Source: Primula veris (Eukaryota > Streptophyta > Magnoliopsida > Ericales > Primulaceae). Taken from it: a stretch of 64,000 nt of DNA. The notes beneath the pieces are model-generated. The model did not search any database and was not told the origin of the DNA. It saw nothing but the letters and a program-made list of their open reading frames with translations. Shown in pieces: positions 45,101 through 58,007 of this stretch (position 1 is the first letter of the stretch; every line of letters starts with the position of its first letter). The DNA is taken from contig OY821743.1 in assembly GCA_963682055.1 (NCBI GenBank), positions 32,288,702 to 32,352,701 of the forward strand. The letters run 5' to 3'. Position numbers and translations under genes: made by a program.

Positions 45101-48095
45101 TACCTGTTCCAGGTCTGGGAGTTGAAAGAACAGCCACTTCACCCTCCTTGAAGGTCCATTTGCAGTCATTTACAGGAAGAACTATAGCATCATACCATCC
45201 TAAGGCAATAAAATTAGGAAAAAAAAGAATAATTATATCAATAACCAAAAGTTAAAACAAGTAGAAAGATTAATCGGCATGACAATAAATATTAGCTTAC
45301 AGTAAGTTATAAAGAATACAGAATAATCCCTAAAAAGAAGAAAACAATGGTTGCATGTAATATTGTCTAAGGTGTAATAAAGGTGGAGAAACAATTTGAA
45401 AGTTTTAAAAGTGCGATATATGTACATATGGCCCACTTTAGCTCAATTTTAACTTAGAGAGAGAAAGATATGATGCTAGGTGATAATCGAGTTTCGAGTA
45501 ATACCCATAAAACACTTATTCCCCTCACACATGGAATGCTGGATGAGAGGGATTGTGGAAGTTGTGCACTGAGATCAATTCGACTAAACTAGTAGATATT
45601 GGCTTATATCAGAAACGTATTCTTGCAAAAAATCTATGCTTCTTTCTTTCTCCTAATCTCCATCCAGAGTTCAGACTACATTACGAAAAGTAACAAGGCA
45701 ACCCCATGGTCCCCATCTCATTATCAGACGACTATAATTTCCAAGAGATATGTACTAAGACACCCAACTTTTAAGTTTCTTGGCCAACATGAAAAAAACC
45801 ATAACACTAACAATCAAATGGAGAAAAAGGAAAACTATCTTGACTTCTCAATATTTCTTCAGCCAGATATCGAAACAATGAATATATCAATGAAGAAGCA
45901 ACTAAGGACACATAAGCTGTCATAATTCACTTTTTTTTTATGCAATAACCAAGCAACGTGCAGTAAAATATAAGAAATATGCAAATAAAAATAAGGTGGA
46001 GCACCTCTTTCCCGTCTTTCAACGCTCTTCACACGAACCATTATATGTGAATCTCTCATCTCAGTGAGCTCCTCCCATGTGCTGTAAAGCTGAGCACGAC
46101 ACTCTTCAAATAGCAAAGGTTCAAATACTCTAACATAGTCCTCTGGTGATTCAAACTGACCAGGAACAGACTCAAGATCAGAATCCCCTGATATATAAAA
46201 AAGAATGCGAGTTAGTTATAATTGAAGGGCAATAAAAACGAAATAAGGGAACAATGTAGCAGTATAACAGTGAAGGAATAGCCAGAGCTAGCACTTTAGA
46301 AATTCCTTAAGTAACTTAAAGGGACATGCTCTTTACTTTGCAATTTGCATATACAAAAAATACTATACCAAATAGCATGTGTCAAACAAAATTAAAATGT
46401 ATTCGAATGCTAAGTGTTGGAAACATCTTCATCCTTGGATCATTAATCTGTCGTCGACATCAATAGAAAAATGGGAAAAAAACAATATTACAAAAAGAAA
46501 TCTACGCCCCAATCACTTGAAATCCCAATATCAAGACGAAAACTTCAACAAGAAACCACCAACATGAGTATGCATGCCTAGTCAAACCCCAACCACCAAC
46601 AAACAAGAAATCATAATACTCATCTTTATTTCTTTACACAGTTGATGATTAAAATTTCAATTAACATGCTGCAGACACAAATTTCATACGCAGCAAGAGT
46701 TAACATTGGAGATAATAGCAGCAAGAAAACCTAATCTGAAAACGAAATTTCAACAATTTTAGACTAACCCTAGAGGTTACATCTTACAGTATTGTTCTCT
46801 ACATAAACAAATATACCTTCTGAATACCCAAAATAAGAGAAACTAAACAATGTCTAACAATAAAATGATTTAAGAAATTGAGTTTCAATACCTGAATGAC
46901 GCCATAACTTTTCATTGGTCACCTCCCGTAAAAGCCGTTCCACAGATGTATCTTGGTATTGGTTGCTAATTGCAACCGGCTTTTTCAGAGGGAACTTTTT
47001 ATTGCTCATTTTCAAATCAATAGAGCTCTGGCTAACCAAACCTAATTTCTTAATAGGAACCAGTGGCTTTTTACTCCACAAACTTTGTTTCAGAACCTCA
47101 GCCGTTAAATCTGTAATACTATTCAGCCTCTTAGGCCTGCCTAAAATCCCTGAATTCACATCACCATTACTTTCAGATTTAGTTTCATCAGATTCTAAAT
47201 TAGTGGTTTTTTCATTACATGATAAATCAACCTGCTTAGTGTCCTTGTTTATACTCTTTTCTGCGGGTGTAACAGGACGGGCTTCTTTAACAACAGTACG
47301 AGTAGTGACAGGTGGCGGAAAATTCTTGTTTCTCGGTGTAGATGCTTTAATTGAACCAGCTTGTTTAACGTCATCTAAATTGAGAAACATGGTTTGTCTG
47401 CTACGCTTTTTACCCAGCATAGCTTCCTTTTGTTGGTCAAATTTAGATCTTTTTCCAGGATTATTTGCACATTTCAAAGCATGAATTGCCTCGACTCCCT
47501 TAACCTCTTTTTGTTTTATAACATTCCCTTTCTCTTCCTCTTTACCACTATTTTCTGAGTTTCGGCTGCTAGTGCTTTTTTCTTTTGTATCTAACTCAAA
47601 ATCCAAAGCAGCATTCTCACTGCCTTTTTCATAATTTTGGGAACCAATCTCTGGCTTAACGGATTGCTTTCCCTGCGACTCCCTCTCGTCACGGGTAAGA
47701 GAACGTTTATTCATACTAGAGCTTCCTTGTGCTTCGCCGTCAGACCATTCTCCCTCTTCTTTTTCAACATCTTTAACTCTTAAACAATCTACCTCATAAG
47801 CTGTTTTGTCATTTACGACACTACTTTTGCTACACGAAGAAGCCATTTGTTCTGAACCAACTAAATATTCATTCCCTCTATTACGACGAATAAATGGTTG
47901 AAAGCCAGAAGCCGAATTTGCATGAGAAAAAGCATTATTATTTGCTATTTTGGTCGGTGTTGGAAATAAATTCGGAGCTCGGGTACTTGAAGAAGGGACA
48001 GCTCGTTGTGGCTGAGATGACGAAACACTATCAGTCTCTTCTTCCTCTTCTGGAACCTCGTTAAGATCGAAAAACATCCTTTCTCTAGAACCCAT
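39108..48095 (-). CDS. UPF1/SEN1-type SF1 RNA/DNA helicase, 9 exons, 1290 aa
   Basis: An ATP-driven 5'-3' helicase of the UPF1-like SF1 group. Exons in coding order: 48095-46892, 46187-46005, 45199-45104, 45016-44866, 44693-44561, 43656-43000, 41500-40978, 40490-39904, 39446-39108; all GT-AG and the joined frame is open. Residues 1-400 are a disordered, charged nuclear-type region with an N-terminal DLNEVP. About 400-600 is the conserved lead-in domain (ERLLREVTNEKLWRH, FEECRAQLYSTWEELTEMR). Walker A GPPGTGKT is at about 665-672, Walker B DEAA at 943-946. Motif IV-VI follow: QYRMHP, VDAFQGQERDVIIMSC, RRMNVALTRARRALW. All helicase motifs are intact. From memory the closest Arabidopsis genes are At4g30100/At2g19120, about 1300 aa. 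Substrate is not evident. Intron 6 holds a 504-bp hAT element. Confidence 0.95.
41930..42330. repeat. Harbinger-like repeat ends in helicase intron 6
   Basis: Words GGCCTTGTCTGATTGCAGTT (42126) and GGCCTTGTTCTGGCTGCAGC (42247) recur, like the ends of the MITE near the PPR gene. The matching CAAACAAGGCC end seen at about 44443-44453 is in intron 5. No clean pair or TSD was established. Confidence 0.4.
42399..42902. mobile_element. hAT non-autonomous element, 504 bp, 8-bp TSD, in helicase intron 6
   Basis: Ends are TAGGGGTGGGCA (left) and TAGGAGTGGGCA (right, read inward). They are flanked by GCTGCAGT at 42391-42398 and 42903-42910. The interior is built from GGATTGGGGCGGATT / AACCCGCCCCAA words in both orientations, the common plant GGGTGGGC hAT MITE type. 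It lies wholly within intron 6 (41501-42999), 98 bp from the exon 6 splice donor. Confidence 0.93.
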
Positions 48096-49437
48096 TTAAA
48101 GATAATTCTACGCTATGTAAACTGTGAATCCAACAAGATAATATTCTCCACGTTTTCGTCTTAAATTCAGCAAGCCATTCAAATGACATGCCAAAATTAC
48201 TATTGAAAACTAGCAATTAACCAGATGTTTCAACTTTCAAAACTATGCTGAAAGTACGATAATTCCTGCAAAACAAATTACCAAAGACATTATCAATAAA
48301 AACTGTATACCATTAATATGACGGTGCAAAATTACTTAGGAAATGAATCAGGTTCTCACTAGAATGCTAAAACAAAGAAGCAAAAAAAGAAAACGAAGTT
48401 CAGCAAACTAAGTCTGGAGAGCTCGAAAAAGGAACTTGATAGTAGATAACTAAAGCGACAAGAACAACAAAAGTGAACAGATTTCCAATTGCAAAAGTAA
48501 AACAATCAAGAAGAAAAGTCAAATGATAAAACCACACTAATAGAATTCCAATCAATTCAAAATCCTCGGTTATACTGCAAAATACAACCAAAACCCCAAA
48601 TGAGAGGATATAATCTGTAAATTAATTGTAATCTAACAACCCCTCATAGCATATAACAAGCAATTATTTAGTAATTAAACAAAACCCAGATAAACAAACA
48701 CTGTCGAATGTCCTATACTGAACATAACTCGATACATAAACAGAACTAAATCACCATTCTCAAAACCTGCCAAAAAGTTGAATAATACAACTTTCAATCA
48801 CATTAACTGGAGCAAATAATAAAATTAAAAAAAAAAAAACTCATTAATCTTCAACATATAAATTCCCAGATTAATAGTCAAACAATCAACCAACAAATGC
48901 CCTTTTGTAGTCACAATTAACCTAAAATTACTATTTCAGAGTCCGTATTTACCTGAAATGATTTAAGTAATTAAATAAAATTAACATTTGCAAAACCTGT
49001 TAAAATCTTGACTAATTCAACTTTCAATAACACTGTACTAAAACTTAAATTAATCACCATAATTTAAAATCCCAGCTCATAATGGATCTGTAAGTAATTA
49101 AAATCCCTTTTATGTGGACTAAAAAGCCCCTAAATTAGTAACCCTAGATTTAACACCGTTAAGTTAAAAATTACCAATCCGTTAACTTAAATCCAATAAT
49201 TTCATATTTAGAGTCCGTATTTACCTGTAAATGAGTTAAATCGGGTATTATATTTCTCAGGTATATGTTTATTCAGGTGGAATTAAACAAATTGAGGTCT
49301 TAATTTCGTAACCTAGAGAGAGAAAATGAGACTAGATTAGAAATATATATTTATTTATATATATAATTTATATAGATATAGAGAGAGATCGGTGGTTGTT
49401 TGTTTGGTGTACCCTAGATATAGAAAGAGATAAATAA

Positions 49438-49440
<3 letters not shown>
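48096..49440 (-). promoter_or_regulatory. 5' leader and probable leader intron of the helicase gene
   Basis: No coding frame. On the minus strand ATTTACAG|GTAAATACGG (about 49224) resembles an exon-intron border, so a leader intron may separate the transcription start from the ATG at 48095. The exact start site cannot be read. Confidence 0.35.
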
Positions 49441-49471
<31 letters not shown>

Positions 49472-49506
49472 GTATAGGTGTAGAGAGAGAGAGAGAGAGA
49501 GAGAGG
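49438..49506. repeat. Compound microsatellite (AT)n (TATG)n (GA)n
   Basis: About 11 AT units (49438-49459), four to five TATG units (to about 49476) and 12 GA units (49482-49506). It is 1.4 kb upstream of the helicase ATG; on the coding strand it is a CT tract followed by an AT run, and may lie at the core promoter. Confidence 0.9.
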
Positions 49507-49799
49507 GTTTTTCGTCGTGTAGCCCAGGGATGGAGGAGAATAGAGAGCCCTTTGGGTGTATTTATAAGCGTACAAAAACTTTTGTGTGGGTGGAAAATAA
49601 TTTCCCATCCTTTATTTTTTATGTTATTAGTAGTAAATTTTAGTTGATGACATGGAAAATGAGGACTTTTCACTTTTGTATTGTGAATATTTATTGGTGA
49701 TGGGTAAAATTGCAAAATAGCCCCCTCATGGAGTATGGGTTGTTTAGATATAGGCACAACAAATTTAGTGCTTTTGAATTTGAGTTCATGTTGCATTTA

Positions 49800-52700
49800 A
49801 CCATATATTTTATCCACTTCTTCAGTCTCGTTTAATTTTATGTCTAGGTGATGAGCTATGAAAGAGATAACCTGCACTACAGCGGAAAATTCCATCCAAT
49901 TAGCGTATGTTTTACATCTAAATTTATGAAAATAGTGTTTTAGCCCCATATTTTTTTGGAATTTCATCACTCAACATATATTAACAGTGAACCCTAATTC
50001 CATCATTGTTTGTGAATTGTGAGATCAGTTGCGCTAGGGGAGAGAGATGGGGTTTGTCATACACCACATTTATACTTGAATGTTATAGCGCACTCGATGG
50101 TCTTTATACTATTTTTTTAGGAAAAAAAAACTTTAAATGGATCGGGTATATCTACCAAGTAGTAGACCCAGCCAATCGTATTTTTAATCAATTGTTTTAT
50201 TTTAAATTAATGATAGCATCAGTAATGATTTTTAATATTTTTTAAATTTTTATTGGTTGTGACCACCAGATTTTAGTGGACATTTAACTAAATATAGTAT
50301 TTTTTAAATATAGTATATTTTACTCATTCTCTTATTATATTATGTGTAATTAACACTTAACTTAAATAAATACATTTCTTGAGGAAAAACTCTTTAAACC
50401 AATATAATTTATTAACATTGTCTTAATATCTAGGGATTGTCAAAATAATTATGGATACCAAGTTATCACATTTTTAATATGGATATGGCTTTGATTGCAA
50501 AAGTTAAGTGATTCTGGAGGTCATTTGCAAAAAAGAAACAAAGTTACATATCTAAGTTCTATTGAAATTTTCACATATGTACATGGGTGTTTAATGCATT
50601 TTACTCGTAACATGATAAAATAAGGGGTTTTTGTTTTGAATATTGATTCATTAGGTAGTGTGTTGCAATCAATAAGCAATAAGGATACTGGTACCAATAA
50701 AAAATAAAAACTGTGTTGCCTTCTTGTATATGTGTTAATGAGAAGGAAAATTTTAGTATATTTTTTTTTTCATTACAACTTACTATATACTAGTATTATT
50801 AATAAATGTAGATCATGCTTTAACACCTTTATATGAAGTAATTTTAACAAATCACAACTGTAAACGCAATCCATACAATCAATGATGAAAGGTGTTTGTA
50901 CCCGAAATATGGTGAAAGGTTGGAACGCAATTAGTCAGTGTATCATTTTATCAAAAATGTTCTTATATTGTAATTACGGATTATGAACACAAATAAATTA
51001 ATAACAATTTAGTAACTTATGCTCCAATTAATTTTGGGTTTGCCGTAGACTGTAGATAAACTGGAGCATGTCATCTTTTTTTTATTTGTTTTTGGAAGTA
51101 ACTAATCAATTATGTTACTTTTTATACAACTCTGGTTTATAGTCAAATCGATGATCACACTCTTTGTCGAGTATAACATTTTTTTGATTAGCACCTCAAA
51201 TGAACAGTAAAGTTAGGCTCGTACTAAACATGGGGTATAGCCAAGAGAAAGAAAAACTAGTATTTAAACTATTTAGATTCATATTCTCAAGTTAAAAATG
51301 ATTAAATATGTGAATGTTTATATTGAATCTTGACTTAGTGTTTTAATTGCAGAATAAATATGGAGATAAAAAAAAAAGTGTATTTGTATTGATAACATAC
51401 ACTTAGATCATCGTTAAGGATGACGCAACCGCACCATATCCCTATTTTTAGCGTCGTTTTCACACTATATGCTACGTCAACGAAACACTAAAAGGATGCG
51501 ATTTAAAGGCAATTTTGGTGTAGATGATTACTTATACTTGCTAAATTAAATATTTTATCTTATTACAATATTGTTCATCAACACTATACACGATTAACAC
51601 ATAAACAATATTTTTCACAAGTTATAATGTTTTAAATAAATAAAGTAATTTGTCCCCTAAAAAAGGACTAATTATATTAATTATTTTTAGTTAAATATTA
51701 GTAGCTATAGCTCCTTAGAAGTAAAGATTTATATATTTATATTATTTTTGAAATATATGATTCCATGTTCAAAAAGAAATTCAAAATTAATTTATAGAAT
51801 TATTCCAAAAATAAATATAGAATATTGTAAACCAAAAAATCTGTTTATGATGTTTGGTGTAGATGTGTTGGAGATAAATATGGAATATGCGGATGTTACA
51901 CTATATAGTTTGAAAATTGTACCATTTTAGTGATTTATGATTGGTGATGGTCTTATATAAATCTTTATTCATTCCATAATAATCACGAGTTTGTATTGGA
52001 TGGTGAAATTCTTTGTCATGATAGAGAAGGAAAATGGTAGATAAATATTCGTACAATGAAGTGTTCGTGAGCGAGATAATACTTTACAAGTAACTTTTTT
52101 GAATTATTTAGCAAAAAAAAGGGCATTTTTTAAAATTTAATTTAAATTATTTGCAATATTAATTCTAAAAGATCAACTTCCTAATTCGATCGACAAACAA
52201 AACATAATCCATCATTTATTTAATATCATAAAAAACGTTAGCAAATTTAGACGGGTTATAAATCACCCATCATCATGCATCTGAATATTAAATCAAAGTT
52301 CTGCGACATATACTATCAAGAATTTGGTTCTAACTCGGATTGCTTTTCATATGGATTTTCTCAAACGAAATCTTGGACATTATCACCATAAGCTAATTTT
52401 TCCAAATACGTTCTAATATCATCACTCATTTACTAAAAAATAATCAATATCATGAAACTTATAGCTGAATACATGACATGAGAAATATACCGATGTGACT
52501 CTGGTTATTTAAAGCTTTATACGGTGAATCATTGATCAACAAAGTGTTGCTTGCATTAAATTCATTTTTTTAGTTATTCTCGGATGTGCTCTTATACTAT
52601 CTTACATTTTTTTTTTGAATAACACTCCACCGTGCAATTCTTGGTTAAACATCGGTTAAACGCATCATAAGTAAAGATAAACTTATCCCTATATTGCTCA

Positions 52701-53560
52701 AATATACCGTACATAATATATTTCAAATTATACCAGGCCCGAGTAAACCAAACAATCTCTACATCCTTACCCCGTCTTCGTCTTCGCTCATATTTGGTTT
52801 TCGATTTAACCACAATAAACATTTTTTATAAAAATTGCCCTTAGAATATTTCTCGGTTATAATGAATTTATGAGCACATTATTAAATACTTAATTTTCTC
52901 CTCACATTAAGATTATAGATATACACCGAGTAAATAAATTACTGACAATTATTTCCTCGGCATATTATTTCCTCGACCTTACCACTTAACTTTTTGTTGT
53001 GTCGGATATAAAATCTAGTTGCAACATTTGACACAAACAAAACTTATAAGATTTTCGAACGGATATCATCAATCCATGTTAATAGACGTTAATTAATTTG
53101 ATTATAGATACACACCATATAAATAATATTACTGCCAACGTACGAGTTTGTTGACCATAACAAATCTCACCAATTGTAAATCAAAGCAGTATAAATTATA
53201 AATATGTGTATCGAAAATAATCTAGGGTTTAAGAGTACAAGTAAATAAGTAATCATAATAATTCATTATGTATAATTATTTTATTCTGGTCACTACCATA
53301 AAATAATATCAATTTGTCCCGTTCAATACATTCTAAGTATACTAGCACAAATAGTCGTAACTCAACCGTCCCTCTGTCCCTTGTAGTAAAGACAAACCTA
53401 CTAAAATGATGTGTTACAACTATACCGATGATTGTCAAGTCCATCTAAAATTGTGAACGATACAACTATATTCGGTAAGAACCAGTGATTTGACCTTCCA
53501 TGTGTTGATGGTACTCTGCACACCAAATCAATTAAACACTTAAATTTAATCAATTTGCAA
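49800..53560. other. Intergenic, very AT-rich
   Basis: No gene, RNA gene or bounded element could be supported on either strand. Short open frames here have no protein-like composition. Confidence 0.55.
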
Positions 53561-53561
53561 A

Positions 53562-53950
53562 AGGGTGATGCTAGACACACAACTTGCACACAACTCTCAC
53601 ACTCACTAGTTAATGAAAAGACATATTTATCCCTCCAAATATACATAAAATACAATCTATAATTTGATAAACCAAAATATAAATATTCAACAAAATAAAA
53701 ACTCAACCTACTAAAAATTCAAATAAAAATATAGTAGAACCCTAGTTGAGTCTACCCTAAATTTAAATATTAATTAAAAATAAGAAAATTTATTAAATCT
53801 AGTATTACTAATATATATATATATATAACTCACACACTCCATACATGTATATTTAGAGGGATAAAAATGTATTTTTTAACAAAAATATATTATTATACAT
53901 GTAAGGGAGTGTGAAAGTGAGTGTCAAAATTGTGTGAATATCTTTTTCCT
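53562..53950. mobile_element. Probable MITE with about 110-bp imperfect TIRs
   Basis: The left end GATGCTAGACACACAACTTG and the right end, read inward, GATATTCACACAATTTTGAC continue in parallel through CTCACACTC, then TATTTATCCCTC / TTTTTATCCCTC, then AAATATACAT. No convincing target-site duplication was found, so the boundaries are approximate. Confidence 0.6.
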
Positions 53951-54912
53951 TTACGAAATAACCATTATTTGTCAGGTTCAAAAATAATACTCGTAACTGC
54001 TTAAAAAATGAATGGTTAAAAAACCCATTATTTCAACTATGGAAATAACATTAAAAAAACAAAACAAATCCTCCTTCTTTCCATGTACACTGCGAACCTT
54101 CTTCTCCTATGAGGTAACTTAGTATTATTAATTCTCATGTTAAATTAGCAGGTTTCCATAGAATTGAGTTTATGTTTAGTTTTTTTTTTAATACTCACGA
54201 ACAATTGACACATAAACAATACAAATTTACGAGTTACACTATACAACGTTGTGGGCTTGATCGCTAGTATAAATAATATATACACTATTGCTCAAAACTA
54301 TTCTCAAATAAATCATTCATTGTTAATAAATAAATACTAAAACTAACAATACATCATGTCTTTTAATATATCATCCTAACAGAATGATCATATTTCGCAT
54401 TTGTAGATACGCATTAAAATCATGGCTTCCATGCCGATTACGGGAATAAGCACCTTAAACTCGTGTTAAACTAGTTGGATTCATATTCTCGAGTTAAAAA
54501 TGATAAAAAATTATATTGCCATTTTAATACAAGATCTAACGTTCATTTATATATTAATGACCTATAAATATGTGTGTATTGAACTTGATTCTGCTTTGAT
54601 AAATAAATTATACATTAAATATGAGTACGAACTAGTTTTAAAAGCAGTGTTTCAACTTAACGTAACCCAATCGTCCAAGTCGTATGATAGTTGACACCGA
54701 CTTTTGTCGGGTAATTGTTTCATGCGATTGACAACTTGGTTTAGGTTGACCTTACTCTCCCAGAAAATCTCTTCTCACGATCTAATTAGCTCTCTATCAA
54801 CATAATCTGCAATCGACCCATCACTTTAGGCTCACAACATCGATAGCTTCCGTCCATACACGAAATAGATAAAAAGGTAATCAAACCCTAGATTCACTCT
54901 TATTGTTTTTTA

Positions 54913-55839
54913 GCCTCCGTTTGTTTCACAGTAAAATATTTCATGTGGTAAAATATTTCCGTGGAAAAGTTTTACGGTGAAAACTTTTGTTTTTATTTCA
55001 TTTACGAGCGTTTGGTATACGAAAAGTTTTCCACGTAAAATTCTACTAAAATTCAAATTTTTGTTAGTTTTTAAATTCAAACAAAGTTGATGCATAAACA
55101 AATACTATACATTTTTGATAATTTAAATGTAATATTTCAGATGAAAAAAAACATAATAATATCTATTTTTTAATCTATAACAAAATATAATGCTTAAAAA
55201 AACTAATAGATAATCAAAGAATTGTCATAATAATGTCTTAAAAATAGATATTAAAATCAAAGAATTATCATAATAATGTCTTAAAAACAATAGATAACCA
55301 TGAATGTTCAAAATACATTTTCTTAAGAACCATCATTGTTTCTTTTTCAATATGGGATATAACCTTTTCCAATAATCTTAATGAATTGGCAAAAAAAAAT
55401 TGTTTTTTTCTTAAATAAGGTAGAAATTTTGGCCTAAATCCGATGTAACATTTCAAAAAAAGAAATAAAAGAAATAAAGAACTAGAATTTCAATATATAA
55501 ATATATTATACATTACAATTTAGATTTAAAGATCATATTTTGGTTCATCAAATGGAATTATTAAAGATTATATTTCCTTAATCAGTTTTTTCTATATTAC
55601 TAGTAAATGGGAATATGAATTGAATGACCCATTTATGATCCTTTTCATTTATGATCTTTCCCTTTGTGGTGGTGGAAAGCGGGCATATTTTTTAGAGCAA
55701 TCATTTCCCCCAATTTTGCATTAAGATTTGGGAAAGATTTCTTATAAAAAATAGTTTACATGTAACCAAACATACTAACAATTAGTTTTATTCATAAATG
55801 TTTACTTTTCACCCATTTTACATCGAAACAAATAGAGCC
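54913..55839. mobile_element. Harbinger/PIF-type element, 927 bp, TTA TSD
   Basis: Left end GCCTCCGTTTGTTTCACAGT and right end read inward GGCTCTATTTGTTTCGATGT share the GCCT-x-TTTGTTTC core. TTA flanks both ends (54910-54912 and 55840-55842). The interior is AT-rich with no transposase frame. Confidence 0.7.
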
Positions 55840-56124
55840 TTAACCATAAAAACTATATTTTCAAAAGCTAAATGACCAAAACTAATGATGTTATATGTTG
55901 ATCGGTTTTATCCACTTTGTACCTTATATAGTTGCGTTTTACATGTTTAGTATCATATATTGTTATTTTTTTCAATTAGTACCCTGTATTTGTTTTTATT
56001 TTTTTATTTTTAAAATTTTCATTCCAATTTTGAATGTAAAACACTCAATTATGGACCGAAGTATCTTTGATTATAATGAAAAAAAAACATAATGTCATGT
56101 TTCCATGCATAGTTGGATGAAAAA

Positions 56125-56792
56125 ATTGAAATAAAACTAAAATTACACAAATTATGATAATAATTAAAAATAATAATAATATAAATACGATATAAGAAAA
56201 ACGTAATACAAAATAAAAAAATGCTAAAACCCTAATCTCACTCTTATTGTTCATCTCGTCACACTCCGAATCAGTAAATACCAACTCCCATCAAAACAAA
56301 ATTTTAAAAGACGACTATCAATTGATAGTTGAAATGAATTATCAAAAAGAATAATCAATAGTCGAAATGTATATATTCACCAAAGAAGTATACTATTTTT
56401 ATTAGAAAAAGTTATAAAAAAGGAAAAAATACGTTTAGTGTACTGTATGGTTAACGATTTAGGTATTGATATTTATATATTTTGTCATAACTGAGGATCT
56501 AACGTTAAACAAAACGACGAAATTGCATTAACGTATTCTCCTATCACATAGTAAGTGTAATTATGTCAGCATCATTCAAAAATAGATTTCAAAATGTGAG
56601 TTATAACGGCTGTAAGATCATCGATTTATCGTGTGTTAGGTCATTTAATTGGACAAAAATAATAGATTAATAGCTAAGTCGTTAAAATAGGTAATAACGG
56701 TACTAAAGTGTTAATTGATCGTTATTATACCATTAGCAAATAAAGAAAGAAATAAATATATTTAGGCTCCCCCAGTAATTTTGTCAGTCCGT
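56125..56792 (+). repeat. Direct repeat copy 1 (668 bp) upstream of the phosphoesterase gene
   Basis: Matches 57312-57976 along its full length, from ATTGAAATAAAACTAAAATT to GTAATTTTGTCAGTCCGT, with scattered substitutions and small indels. Shared words include AACCCTAATCTCACTCTTAT and AACTGAGGATCT. Confidence 0.93.
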
Positions 56793-56861
56793 TCTATACT
56801 ATTACTTTATGTCAACATCCCTTATGAAACCTTGAAACAAATATTTACAAAAAAACTCATT

Positions 56862-57314
56862 CAATTACACAAATTGCAAATAAAATAAATACTAAATAAA
56901 ACTGCTATGTTACGTTAACATAACCATTCCTATTTCAAATTCATTTGTCTATTTTAGGTTTCTCTCTCTTCTTCTCTCTCTTCTTAGCTCCCTATATCTC
57001 CAATTTTTTTTACTATTCCAGGTATGAAAACTTCCTTTTTTTTTACAATAATATTATTGTTATTAATTTATGTGATTTCAATTTTGAATATAAACTTAAC
57101 AACCATAAAATTGAAATCACATAAATTAATAACAATAATATTATTGGGAAAAAAATGAAGTTTTCATACCTGCAATAGTAAAAAAAATTAAAGAGATAGG
57201 GAGATAAGAGGTGAGAGAAACCTAAAATAGATAAATGAATTTGAAAGTGGGATGGCAGTTAACCTAACATAGCAGTTTTATTTAGTATTTATTTTATTTG
57301 CAATTTGTGTAATT
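56862..57314. repeat. Large hairpin, arms about 220 bp, between the direct repeats
   Basis: The left arm begins CAATTACACAAATTGC and the right arm ends with its reverse complement. The pairing continues through GGTTTCTCTC / GAGAGAAACC to a nearly perfect 40-bp stem beside a loop at about 57085-57108. The outer end of the right arm overlaps the start of direct repeat copy 2 by 3 bp. Confidence 0.92.
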
Positions 57315-57976
57315 GAAATAAAACTAAAATTACACAAATTATGATAATAATTAAAAATAATAATAATATAAATACGATATAAGAAAAACGTAATACAAAA
57401 TAAAAAAAAATGTTAAAACCCTAATCTCACTCTTATTGTTCATCTCGTCACACTCCGAATCAGTAAATACCAACTCCCATCAAAACAAAATTTTAAAAGA
57501 CGACTATCCATCGATAGTTCAAATGAATTATCAAAAAGAATAATCAATAGTCAAAATGTATATATTCACTAAAGAAGTATACCATTTTTGTAAGAAAAAG
57601 TTATAAAAAAGGGAAAAATACGTTTAATGTATTGTATGATTAACGATATAAGTATTAAGATTTATATATTTTGTCATAACTGAGGATCTGACGTTAAACA
57701 AAACGACGAAATTGCATTCACGTATTTTCACTATCGCATAGTAAGTTGTAATCATGTCAACGTCAATAAAAAATATATTTTGAAATGTGAGGTATAACGA
57801 CAATAAGATCGTCAATTTATCGGTGATTAAATTGGACGAAAATAATATATTAATATCTTAAGTTGTTAAAATTGGTATTAAGTTAAGTAAAACGTTAATC
57901 ATCGTTATTAAACCGTTAGCAAATAAAGAAAGAAATAAATATATTTAGGCTCCCCACAGTAATTTTGTCAGTCCGT
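57312..57976 (+). repeat. Direct repeat copy 2 (665 bp), ends 31 bp before the phosphoesterase ATG
   Basis: Second copy of the 56125-56792 block. Because it reaches almost to the start codon at 58008, the promoter/5' UTR of that gene must lie in it or in the hairpin before it. Confidence 0.93.
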
Positions 57977-58007
57977 CTAAATAGAAGTAATTAAATAGAG
58001 CATAGAA

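Noticed and set aside
49368..49796. 142-codon and other frames around the GA/AT microsatellites
   Set aside because: Serine-leucine and tyrosine-isoleucine runs are simple translations of (TC)n and (TA)n. No protein-like sequence is left when these are removed.
56125..57976. Reading the 665-bp direct repeats as LTRs of a TRIM element
   Set aside because: They lack TG...CA ends and no primer-binding site or polypurine tract was found next to them; the space between is mostly a hairpin.
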